From assembly GCA_964389475.1 (NCBI GenBank), contig CAYMFD010000155.1, positions 1 through 6,101 of the forward strand: a DNA stretch of 6,101 nt, read 5' to 3'. Made by a program: the position numbers and the translations under genes. Positions 1 through 6,017 of this stretch are shown here, piece by piece. The stretch is from CAYMFD01 sp964389475 (GTDB taxonomy: Bacteria > Bacteroidota > Bacteroidia > Chitinophagales > Saprospiraceae). The notes under the pieces were generated by a model. It worked only from the letters and a program-made list of their open reading frames with translations. It was not told where the DNA came from and ran no database searches. Numbering within the stretch: the first letter of the stretch is position 1; each line of letters starts with the position of its first letter.

Positions 1-168
1 AGACTTAGAAATGATGACTACGCATCTATCTCGCCATATCAATATGCATAGTAGATGGAGCAGTTCGGCATCGTCGGTCCAGCTAGGGGCAGCAAGTCTA
101 GAGAGTTTCTCTTTGTGAGTGTCGAGGAGTTCGAGCACTGGCATAGTGAGAAGAAGAAGCTGGGGTAG
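1..168 (+). pseudogene. Broken 3' end of an FtsK-like DNA translocase (gamma domain remnant)
   Basis: The frame from 55 to 168 encodes 37 residues beginning MEQFGIVGPARGSKSREF, followed by an acidic tail (SVEEFEHWHSEKKKLG) and a stop at 166-168. GIVGPxxGSKxRE is the end of the winged-helix gamma domain of FtsK/SpoIIIE translocases, which in the full protein reads the KOPS/SRS polarity sequences and ends the chain. In front of it are two tandem in-frame stops (49-54). Yet upstream pieces resemble the rest of the domain: YQYA at 37-48 (compare YNRA), and Ile-Val-Asp at 48-56 in the +3 frame (compare R-I-V-D-Q-M-E). This is best explained by several small deletions, one plausibly between repeated GAT triplets just before MEQ. 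Family knowledge supplies the signature; the decay is inferred. Alternatives are a sequencing error near a contig end or a short independent gamma-domain protein starting at 55. The body of the gene, if any, lies left of the window. Confidence 0.45.
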
Positions 169-343
169 GGTTAAGAAGTGCAAAATTGAACTGATAAACG
201 GCATCATTTTTTATTTCAAATGCAGTACATAGACTCATAAAATACTAATTTTTTGAGAGCATGTGCACTTCAATTAGCAAAACAGCATGAAAACTAACTC
301 ATCATTTACCTACTAATAGTTCATATCAGATATTTTGTATTAA

Positions 344-357
344 TCACAATATTAGTA
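344..357 (+). repeat. 14-bp direct repeat, copy 1 (TCACAATATTAGTA)
   Basis: This 14-mer recurs exactly at 474-487. This copy sits in the AT-rich leader about 50 bp ahead of the tpiA start. The flanks differ (GATATT follows here, TGATCA follows the second copy). It may be chance in AT-rich DNA, a shared upstream element, or a sign that the sequence after the assembly gap belongs next to this point. Confidence 0.6.
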
Positions 358-408
358 GATATTATATATGGGGTTTTGGATCCTCGCGTAAGAATAAATT
401 AAAGAATT

Positions 409-463
409 ATGAGAAAAAAAATTGTTGCTGGAAATTGGAAAATGAATATGAATCATCAAGAGG
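409..463 (+). CDS. tpiA: Triosephosphate isomerase, 5' end only, cut by assembly gap
   Basis: Translation from ATG at 409 gives MRKKIVAGNWKMNMNHQE and then enters the run of Ns. This matches the start of triosephosphate isomerase, where the Asn and Lys of the GNWKMN motif sit in the active site (the lysine binds the substrate phosphate). The enzyme interconverts dihydroxyacetone phosphate and glyceraldehyde 3-phosphate in cytoplasmic glycolysis and gluconeogenesis. The family is about 250 residues, so roughly 230 codons are missing. They are not found after the gap, where a different gene starts 58 bp later. The leader ATTAAAGAATT before the ATG is AT-rich with no strong Shine-Dalgarno, as usual in Bacteroidota. 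The truncation is most likely an assembly matter rather than a real break, because tpiA is normally an indispensable housekeeping gene. Identification rests on the highly conserved N-terminus alone but is firm. Confidence 0.9.
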
Positions 464-473
464 NNNNNNNNNN
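464..473. other. Assembly gap (10 Ns) of doubtful length
   Basis: Ten ambiguous bases interrupt tpiA after its 18th codon. Ten bases cannot hold the remaining ~700 bp of that gene, and no tpiA sequence resumes after it, so the N run is a placeholder and the true distance and even the adjacency of the two sides are unknown. Linkage between the tpiA side and the toxin operon should therefore not be assumed. Confidence 0.97.
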
Positions 474-487
474 TCACAATATTAGTA
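474..487 (+). repeat. 14-bp direct repeat, copy 2, abutting the gap
   Basis: Exact copy of TCACAATATTAGTA at 344-357, starting at the first base after the Ns. Its place at a contig edge makes an assembly cause (mis-join or alternative branch) worth considering alongside a real short repeat upstream of the toxin gene, whose ATG lies 44 bp downstream. Confidence 0.6.
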
Positions 488-531
488 TGATCAAATAGTT
501 TAAATGGCTTAAACAACAAATCTCATTTACC

Positions 532-3249
532 ATGACTTCTTATTTATTTAGATTTTTATGTTTCGCACTGATTGTACTCAATTGCTTTTCTTGTACGTCA
601 GATTCTTTTTTATCTAATGCTGATGGTGATCTAGAGTTTGTGTCAAGTGATGACCAAGCAGTTTCTAGAAGTGTTATACTTCAAGAATTTAACATTACAA
701 GGTCTGACTTTTTTAGCGACGATTATGCGTATCGCTTATTGGGAACAGACACTCTTTCTTACAAAGCACCACAATTGCATGCTGTTAAACAGCATTTTGG
801 AAACCACCCTAACGATAAAGCGATAATCTCTTATCTAGTAAATGAGTACGGGGTCCCTAGCTGGGGGACGACGGTTCAAAATCATGTGTTTGGTGATCAA
901 TATTTGATAACACCCGTTATTGACGTATCTAATGCTGAGGTAAGTAGTCTATTAATATCTCGATACAGGAATGATAATGATATTGATGCAAAGCTCTTTC
1001 TTCGACCTAGTGATCAAGAAGGTAGTCTATATCCTTATTTTCAGATTTTTGATTTTTTGGCTGCGGGTGCTAACTATCCAGGTTCAAGTGTACTGCAATT
1101 ATTTCCACCACAGCGTCATTGTGACTTAGAGGATGAAGAGGGTGAGGTGATAGGGTGCCCTGGCGGATGTGTATGCGAAACTTCATCAGGTATATGTTTT
1201 ACTTCAAGTAGTTGGGATTTTTATCAGCAAACAGGTGATTACAATGCTCTACTGCGATGTGGTAGTGAAGGGGGATCTGCTGGGGATGATAACAATGGAC
1301 AAGAAACAATTGACCCTAAAGATGAAGGGTATTGGGGTGGTAACAACAATGGTGTTGTATGGGTTCCTTCGGGAAATAGACCAAGTGGTGCTATACGTCC
1401 ACCATTTTTTCCATGGAATGATGTAACGACCTCTATTGATTGGAGCCAATGGACCCCACCATCTACATCACAAGATGACGATGACTGGGACTTTCCAGAT
1501 CTACCTTCAAGTGGAGGTTCTGGCCAGAATAATGATGGTTCTACGGATATTCCGATTTTGGATGCTGAAGAGCTATTTAGAATTCAAGCAGAAAATTTTA
1601 TACAAGAACATAATCTTAGAATTACATATCAAGAGCTAACAGATATCGTAGATCATACCACTTGCGGAGGGTTAACAATACCTGACTTTTATGATTGTAT
1701 GAGGTTTCATTTATTAGATGACACCAAAGAGTCTAATCCCGATATTGACTTCAGTAACGGTGATCTCTGGTATGTTTTTAGTCACTTCGATTTATGGGGA
1801 GACTTTAATGAAATACTAACGGAAGAGAATAATAATGACTACAGTCAGGCAGCTGTTGAGATGTATACTAAACTTGCCCGTCATGAATTAATTGGATTAT
1901 CATATGCTGAATTAGTAGCGCAGGAAGCCTTGCTAGACCAAATAATAGATGGGTCATTGACTCGTCATGGGATGTCAGATCGACTTGCAATTTCTGCATT
2001 GACTTGGTATACAATGTTCAATACTGAAGCGGCTGACAATGGTGGGTCTCCATTAGAGTTTTTGAGAGCTCAAATAAGATCGATAAGAGAAGGATTCCTT
2101 CAGGTTTTTCAACCTATTGTAGATGCCCATTTAGCAACAATACAAGCGACTGCTGCGCAACTTGGCATTCCTGAAACAGCGGAAGAGTGGAGGGCGGTGA
2201 TGGCTGTTTTTGGTCCTATGTTGTTAGAATTAGGTGTTGACATTGGTACTGATTTTATACCAGGTGTTGGAGAGTTTAAAGCTTTCACCAAAGCTGGACT
2301 TGCATTTGGGGACGGTGAGTATGGTGAGTTTTTGATGGAATTCATCGGTGGTGTGGCTGGCATTCTTCCCATTGGGGATCTTATTAAAGGAGGTGCCAAA
2401 GTAGTCTCCGCTGCAGGCGTAATTTTCAAATCATTTAAGGTGATTAAGGCAATGGCAAGAGTAAGCGGTAGCATATTCTCCAAGCTCATACAATATGCTG
2501 AAGCCGGCTGGAAGATAGCTTGGGATGACGGACTCAAAAAGTTGATCTTTAAAAGTGGGGATGATGCAGTTGGGAGTCTGTCAAAGAAAACTGAAAGCAT
2601 TTCTGATCCGCTGGACAATAGCTATCCTGACGGAGACTTCGATGTGCCATCAACTAAGATCACAAAAGCTGAGGGCTGGGCCTTAAAGCAAGGGGACGAT
2701 ATAGCACAATCAGCTGGAACAGTCCCAACAGGCTCAAACCAAACATACATAGGAAAGAAGAACATAGCCAATAATGGGCACCGTATTAAAGTAGACCAAC
2801 CGCAAAGCATCAAAAACAAAGTAGACGATATAGTAGCAAATGGTGATCAACTAGGTACGAAGACTGAGGAACTTTCATCAGAAGTGCTCGATCAAATATA
2901 CCCAAGTGGTACTATCTATGGACCACCGACACACAATGTTCACTATCAAGGAAACAAAGGATTTGATAATATCGTAGTAATGCCTGATGGCTCGGTGATC
3001 ATCAATGAAGCGAAGCAGATGAGTAGTACGGGGTCGGTTACTTTAGGAACAGGGTTTAATAGTCCACAGATGAGTGATGATTGGATTACTGGAGTGATTG
3101 GTGAAATGGTCACTTCACAAAATCCTGACGCCGCAGCACTTGCAGGAATTTTACAAACGGCCGTCTTGGATGGAAAAATTACGAGAGTTGTAAAAGCCGT
3201 AGATAAGACAACAAGCGAAATTGTGATCACAAAGCTAAACCCTTTTTAG
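532..3249 (+). CDS. Surface lipoprotein polymorphic toxin with C-terminal restriction-endonuclease-like nuclease domain
   Basis: This encodes a 905-residue modular protein. Residues 1-21 form a lipoprotein signal peptide (basic/aromatic start, hydrophobic core, Cys18-Phe-Ser-Cys21, lipid most likely on Cys21), which supports the ATG at 532. Residues ~30-190 form an N-terminal domain with YGVPSW (106-111) and a YLITPVID strand (124-131), a style I associate with Bacteroidota secreted toxin lipoproteins. Six cysteines (197, 209, 213, 215, 222, 243) make a likely disulfide knot. Residues ~245-345 are a Gly/Asn/Asp/Pro/Trp-rich linker. Residues ~345-560 are mainly helical. Residues 574-623 (DFIPGVGEFKA ... 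LPIGDLIKGGAK) form a hydrophobic segment typical of pre-toxin modules. The last ~200 residues contain GFD812, then NE826AK828Q, then QMSDDW (846-851): the D-x13-ExK arrangement of PD-(D/E)XK nucleases, with a QMS-x-x-W motif common in toxin nucleases. The inferred role is a contact-delivered DNase acting on competitors. The next gene starts one base after the stop. The exact toxin family is not assigned; no RHS repeats or type IX C-terminal domain are seen. Confidence 0.78.
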   Translation: MTSYLFRFLCFALIVLNCFSCTSDSFLSNADGDLEFVSSDDQAVSRSVILQEFNITRSDFFSDDYAYRLLGTDTLSYKAPQLHAVKQHFGNHPNDKAIISYLVNEYGVPSWGTTVQNHVFGDQYLITPVIDVSNAEVSSLLISRYRNDNDIDAKLFLRPSDQEGSLYPYFQIFDFLAAGANYPGSSVLQLFPPQRHCDLEDEEGEVIGCPGGCVCETSSGICFTSSSWDFYQQTGDYNALLRCGSEGGSAGDDNNGQETIDPKDEGYWGGNNNGVVWVPSGNRPSGAIRPPFFPWNDVTTSIDWSQWTPPSTSQDDDDWDFPDLPSSGGSGQNNDGSTDIPILDAEELFRIQAENFIQEHNLRITYQELTDIVDHTTCGGLTIPDFYDCMRFHLLDDTKESNPDIDFSNGDLWYVFSHFDLWGDFNEILTEENNNDYSQAAVEMYTKLARHELIGLSYAELVAQEALLDQIIDGSLTRHGMSDRLAISALTWYTMFNTEAADNGGSPLEFLRAQIRSIREGFLQVFQPIVDAHLATIQATAAQLGIPETAEEWRAVMAVFGPMLLELGVDIGTDFIPGVGEFKAFTKAGLAFGDGEYGEFLMEFIGGVAGILPIGDLIKGGAKVVSAAGVIFKSFKVIKAMARVSGSIFSKLIQYAEAGWKIAWDDGLKKLIFKSGDDAVGSLSKKTESISDPLDNSYPDGDFDVPSTKITKAEGWALKQGDDIAQSAGTVPTGSNQTYIGKKNIANNGHRIKVDQPQSIKNKVDDIVANGDQLGTKTEELSSEVLDQIYPSGTIYGPPTHNVHYQGNKGFDNIVVMPDGSVIINEAKQMSSTGSVTLGTGFNSPQMSDDWITGVIGEMVTSQNPDAAALAGILQTAVLDGKITRVVKAVDKTTSEIVITKLNPF

Positions 3250-3250
3250 T

Positions 3251-4474
3251 ATGGGATTTCAAAATAAAATAGATCTTGCTGCCAAGATTGAGCACGAGCT
3301 TTTGGCGGAAACATTGAAAAAAATTGAAAAAAACGAAGGGGACCTAAAGAATGCAAAAGTACTACATTATCAGAACTTTGTGAGCTTGATCATCTGTAAC
3401 GGCCCTACTTACGTTATTGAAACTATTAAAGGTTCTTACTTTTCAATAGGAGTAATGGCTTTAGATTTAGTAAAAAGGGAAGATTATATCCCGTTATATT
3501 ATAACAATAATGGGATAAAGGCATATTGCTTTACCCTCATGTCCGACAACGAGCTCCTAATTGAAAAGCTAGCTCATGTGGGCAATGACCTAGACATCCC
3601 ACGTCGTAATAAGGGAAGTCTCAATCTTATGCTACAATGTGCCATGAGGGACGACATACAGGCACTTACAGAGGCAATGGCGGTATATGAAAAGTATGCT
3701 GTCAAAAAGAGATGGGATGAACTACAGCTGGAGTTTTACCGTACATATATAGATAGAGATGAAGAGCGGGTCAAAGATGTGCTGACAGAACTAGAGACTC
3801 CTAAGCTCAGGCGACAGTCTATATTCTACAGGGAGTTTATAGATGACTATCTGTCTATACTGACTGCTGCTTATCTAAAAATGTGTTGGCGAAATGGAAT
3901 GGAGATACAGATCGATAGCCCTACGGTCCCTATGGCAATGATGCCTGTCGAACCTTTAGAGACATACGAGGTAGCATACCCATACCTAGAAGGCTGGGAA
4001 TCTGAAGAATGGGAGACAGCAGAACCTAAGAAGGAGGAAAAAGTCTACGAAGCTGTAGGCCCATATCCCTCACGCAATCCTTCGCTGAGAAGCAAATTTG
4101 TTAGTCAAGAGACAGTACGAAAAGTGGTGGATCATTTTTGCCCGAAGCATACCGTGAAGGACAAGGAACGACTTTGTGACTTTATATGGGAAGCATATAC
4201 TAACCCTAAGCAGTTTGATCTCACTCACGAGCAGTATGTACGAAAACATGCCAGCTTCCCAGTGACCAATAAGCAAGGAACTCAGGTACTAGAAGCAATG
4301 CCGTTTTGGTCAGAACTTACAGAGTATGATGACGAAGGCTACTTTAGGTATTGCAATCATTTCATCATCATGAACGAGATGAATATAGAGCATGACAAGG
4401 TAGAAACCATGCTCGACAGCATTAAAACTGATTTGGATAATAAAGGTGGCTTTCTGAAGAAGCTATTTAGTTAA
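3251..4474 (+). CDS. Candidate immunity protein for the upstream nuclease toxin (Imm49-like in part)
   Basis: This encodes a 407-residue protein without signal peptide or membrane segment, so cytoplasmic, as expected for protection against a nuclease. Its ATG follows the toxin stop by one base, implying translational coupling. Residues ~125-250 are helical and amphipathic: an LQCAMRDD turn (128-135), paired helices, then CWRNGMEIQIDSPTVP (212-227) and PLETYEVAYPYLEGW (235-249). The pattern of two helices, a small residue-rich turn, a 'SP-x-VP' strand and a Y-x-x-x-Y-P-Y-L segment recalls Imm49-type immunity proteins, though I recognise this only by feel. A charged Glu/Lys hinge (~250-270) leads to a C-terminal domain (~275-407) with HFCPKHTVKDKERLCDFIW and MPFWSEL that I do not recognise. 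The protein is longer than most immunity proteins (often 150-250 residues), so a fusion of two modules is possible. The immunity role rests mainly on gene order. Nothing in the sequence excludes a chaperone or adaptor for toxin loading instead. Confidence 0.55.
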   Translation: MGFQNKIDLAAKIEHELLAETLKKIEKNEGDLKNAKVLHYQNFVSLIICNGPTYVIETIKGSYFSIGVMALDLVKREDYIPLYYNNNGIKAYCFTLMSDNELLIEKLAHVGNDLDIPRRNKGSLNLMLQCAMRDDIQALTEAMAVYEKYAVKKRWDELQLEFYRTYIDRDEERVKDVLTELETPKLRRQSIFYREFIDDYLSILTAAYLKMCWRNGMEIQIDSPTVPMAMMPVEPLETYEVAYPYLEGWESEEWETAEPKKEEKVYEAVGPYPSRNPSLRSKFVSQETVRKVVDHFCPKHTVKDKERLCDFIWEAYTNPKQFDLTHEQYVRKHASFPVTNKQGTQVLEAMPFWSELTEYDDEGYFRYCNHFIIMNEMNIEHDKVETMLDSIKTDLDNKGGFLKKLFS

Positions 4475-4481
4475 TACTATG

Positions 4482-4510
4482 AAGGTAGCAGACATTTCCC
4501 AGCTGCCTTT
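4482..4510 (+). other. Imperfect hairpin between the second and third genes
   Basis: AAGGTAGCAG and CTGCCTT can pair around a loop near ACATTTCCCA, with a three-base bulge. It lies in the only spacer of any length in the gene row (4475-4535). The following TTATAACTT is not a real U-tract, so it is a weak attenuator or mRNA-processing candidate at best, not a clear terminator. Confidence 0.25.
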
Positions 4511-4535
4511 ATAACTTGAAAGACAAACGAAAAAT

Positions 4536-4538
4536 GTG
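4536..4538 (+). promoter_or_regulatory. GTG start codon inside ATGTGA
   Basis: In AAAAATGTGAAAAAC the ATG at 4534 is followed by TGA, while GTG two bases later opens the frame with the signal peptide. There is no strong Shine-Dalgarno; the A-rich surroundings fit Bacteroidota initiation. The ATG could give an abortive start-stop that tunes expression. Confidence 0.5.
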
Positions 4539-5324
4539 AAAAACTTAATAACTCCTACCCTTTGCCTACTTTTAAGCGTAAGCCTCTCTGCCCAGATCAA
4601 AGAAAAGGTAGACTACACCACAGACATTTATCTTGATTGCGACTCTGTGGTTGTGCATAAGTATAACAACTTTTCAAAAGAAGACTGGGCCAACCTCTCT
4701 GATGAAAAAGCGTTGAACGGCAAGCAGCCTATCGAGAAGAAGGTGTTTTTGTATGCTAATGGAATACTAACCTTGGAGAAAAATTATGACTGGTCTGATA
4801 GTACTTGGGTGCAATCGAGTGAAGTATCGTATGACCTTGATGGTAGGCTCATGAGGCAGACTACTTACGCCATAGTCGGAGATAAGAGATTTCCCTTTGA
4901 GCAGGAGTATAATCTTGATTACTTGTGGACTACTAAGATAGCTCCCAATCAAATACTTCCTGCCGAAAAAGCTGGCAAGGTCCTATTTGATGACGCAGTA
5001 ATGCAAGAGTATGAGGAGCAGATGCTGAGCATACTAAATGGTGAAGTAGAAGTAGCGGTTGATGATACTGGAAACAACATTAAGCAATACTATAATGTAG
5101 ATAAGAAATTGATAAGAGAGGAGACTGCTGTTCGGAACGACACCACAATTACACTATTGATCAAGACGAACCTCAACAGAGAGACCACAAAGGAATTGAC
5201 TTATAGCCTCCATGGAGATCTATTGAAAATGGATTACAGAGATTATCAGTACAAATATGCAGAGGATGGGCAATGGAGATTTATGCTCATGAGTGGTTGG
5301 TTACATCATAGACGAATTTATTAG
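4536..5324 (+). CDS. Exported protein with YD-like repeats, function unknown (possible second immunity or accessory protein)
   Basis: The 262-residue reading starts at GTG (4536). The overlapping ATG at 4534 reads ATGTGA and stops at once. The GTG start is chosen because it gives a complete signal peptide, MKNLITPTLCLLLSVSLSA, with signal peptidase I cleavage before Gln20 (Ala-Gln is the usual Bacteroidota site), and the next Met is residue 106. The mature protein is rich in alternating strands, with loosely repeated 'Y-x-x-D/H-G-x-L' units: SYDLDGRLMRQTTY (98-111), QYYNVDKKLIREE (184-196), TYSLHGDLL (222-230). It ends in a Y-K-Y-x-x-D-G-Q-W ... R-R-I-Y tail (239-262) like the YD/MORN-type repeat proteins often found behind Bacteroidota toxins. 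It has no catalytic motif I can name and likely works in the periplasm or at the surface. It lies 61 bp after the second gene and directly abuts the fourth. The role in immunity is inferred from position only. Confidence 0.7.
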   Translation: MKNLITPTLCLLLSVSLSAQIKEKVDYTTDIYLDCDSVVVHKYNNFSKEDWANLSDEKALNGKQPIEKKVFLYANGILTLEKNYDWSDSTWVQSSEVSYDLDGRLMRQTTYAIVGDKRFPFEQEYNLDYLWTTKIAPNQILPAEKAGKVLFDDAVMQEYEEQMLSILNGEVEVAVDDTGNNIKQYYNVDKKLIREETAVRNDTTITLLIKTNLNRETTKELTYSLHGDLLKMDYRDYQYKYAEDGQWRFMLMSGWLHHRRIY

Positions 5325-5969
5325 ATGCTCAAAAACATATTCGGACGGAGGAAAGAGAAGAAATCTCGCGAAGAGGCTCCAGCATCCAACGATTTGCTGG
5401 ACCAGTTGGTGACACAGAGTCAGCGAGAAGGCCTCGGCAAACTATATCCTATACTAAAGCCACCTAGTTGGATAGCAAGGCCTCACGCCGTATACATTCC
5501 CTGGATCGGTGACGAGGACAATGCGCAGGTGTTAATCGCTTTTGGTTTTGATGCTGGAGAGAATCTCACATTTCTGACAAAGCAGAAAGCGTTAGGCATG
5601 AAGAAGAGTGAAATCTATGATCTTGCTATCAAAAATATAGGTGATCTGCCGAGCACCATCACTTTGTCAGATGTGCAAGGGCATCTTATAGCCACAGCGT
5701 CAGGCCAAGATTTTTCTGCAGAGAAGATTCTAGACCCTAATTTCTTACTAGAATTATGCGCTAAGCTAGATAGTAACGAGATCATAGTATCCGTACCGCG
5801 CAGAAGGTGCTTGATGGCCTGTAGTCGCAATAGTCCGGACGAACACCTGCATCGATTTCAGGCATTGCATAATGATGCATGGCTAGATGATAGTTACGGC
5901 AATGCCCCTATTGCAAACGGCATTTTCGAAGTGACGAAAGGAGCTGTCTCCAGCTTCATACCATTATGA
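5325..5969 (+). CDS. Cytoplasmic protein of unknown function, DUF1444-like in part
   Basis: This encodes a 214-residue protein whose ATG follows the preceding TAG with no spacer, so the two genes are almost certainly co-translated. The N-terminus is very basic (MLKNIFGRRKEKKSREE) and is not a signal peptide. Residues ~45-130 hold an alpha/beta domain (PSWIARPHAVYIPWIGDEDN, VLIAFGFDAGENLTFLTK, SEIYDLAIKNIGD). Residues 153-169 read IIVSVPRRRCLMACSRN, followed by a His-rich helix (EHLHRFQALHNDAW) and SYGNAPIANGIFEV (190-203). The order 'helix with A-x-x-N-[IL], then v-x-x-VP-x-R-x-x-L' recalls DUF1444/YtpQ-type proteins, which are of unknown function and are found beside polymorphic toxins among other places. 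The likeness is suggestive, not proven. The likely role, from position at the end of a toxin-led row, is immunity or accessory. If it pairs with a toxin, that toxin need not be the one at 532-3249; it could be an orphan acquired from another cassette. Confidence 0.68.
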   Translation: MLKNIFGRRKEKKSREEAPASNDLLDQLVTQSQREGLGKLYPILKPPSWIARPHAVYIPWIGDEDNAQVLIAFGFDAGENLTFLTKQKALGMKKSEIYDLAIKNIGDLPSTITLSDVQGHLIATASGQDFSAEKILDPNFLLELCAKLDSNEIIVSVPRRRCLMACSRNSPDEHLHRFQALHNDAWLDDSYGNAPIANGIFEVTKGAVSSFIPL

Positions 5970-5994
5970 TTTCAGAAGCATAAAAGTAACAGTG

Positions 5995-6017
5995 GCGCCG
6001 CTGTAGCATGGCGGAGT
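5995..6017 (+). other. Small hairpin after the last gene, no U-tract
   Basis: CCGCTGTAGCATGGCGG folds into about seven pairs (four G-C or C-G, then two G-T wobbles and one T-A) around a three-base loop, some 30 bp after the stop at 5969. The sequence that follows (AGTATACT) has no T-run, so it does not meet the usual form of an intrinsic terminator. It might stabilise the 3' end of the transcript. Confidence 0.25.

Noticed and set aside
1..207. Minus-strand open frame of 69 codons from ATG at 207 to the left edge
   Set aside because: It is Leu-rich low-complexity antisense to the FtsK-like remnant, with no recognisable motif or ribosome site; the plus strand explains the same bases better.
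321..378. Bacteroidota-type promoter (TAnnTTTG with upstream TTG) ahead of tpiA
   Set aside because: TATTTTG (331-337) is one base short of the consensus spacing and GGGTTTTG (371-378) lacks the TA; neither is good enough to call.
2109..2618. Minus-strand open frame of 169 codons inside the toxin gene
   Set aside because: Lies wholly antisense to a well-supported 905-residue gene; composition (Pro/Ser/Ala-rich) is what the reverse of a coding frame gives.
2946..3230. Minus-strand 94-codon frame over the nuclease domain, considered as an antisense antitoxin
   Set aside because: No start context or promoter visible and it mirrors the catalytic region; a plus-strand immunity candidate is already present directly downstream.
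532..5969. CRISPR array, tRNA, rRNA or insertion-sequence ends
   Set aside because: No regularly spaced repeats, no cloverleaf or rRNA-like segments, and no terminal inverted repeats or transposase reading frame were found on either strand.
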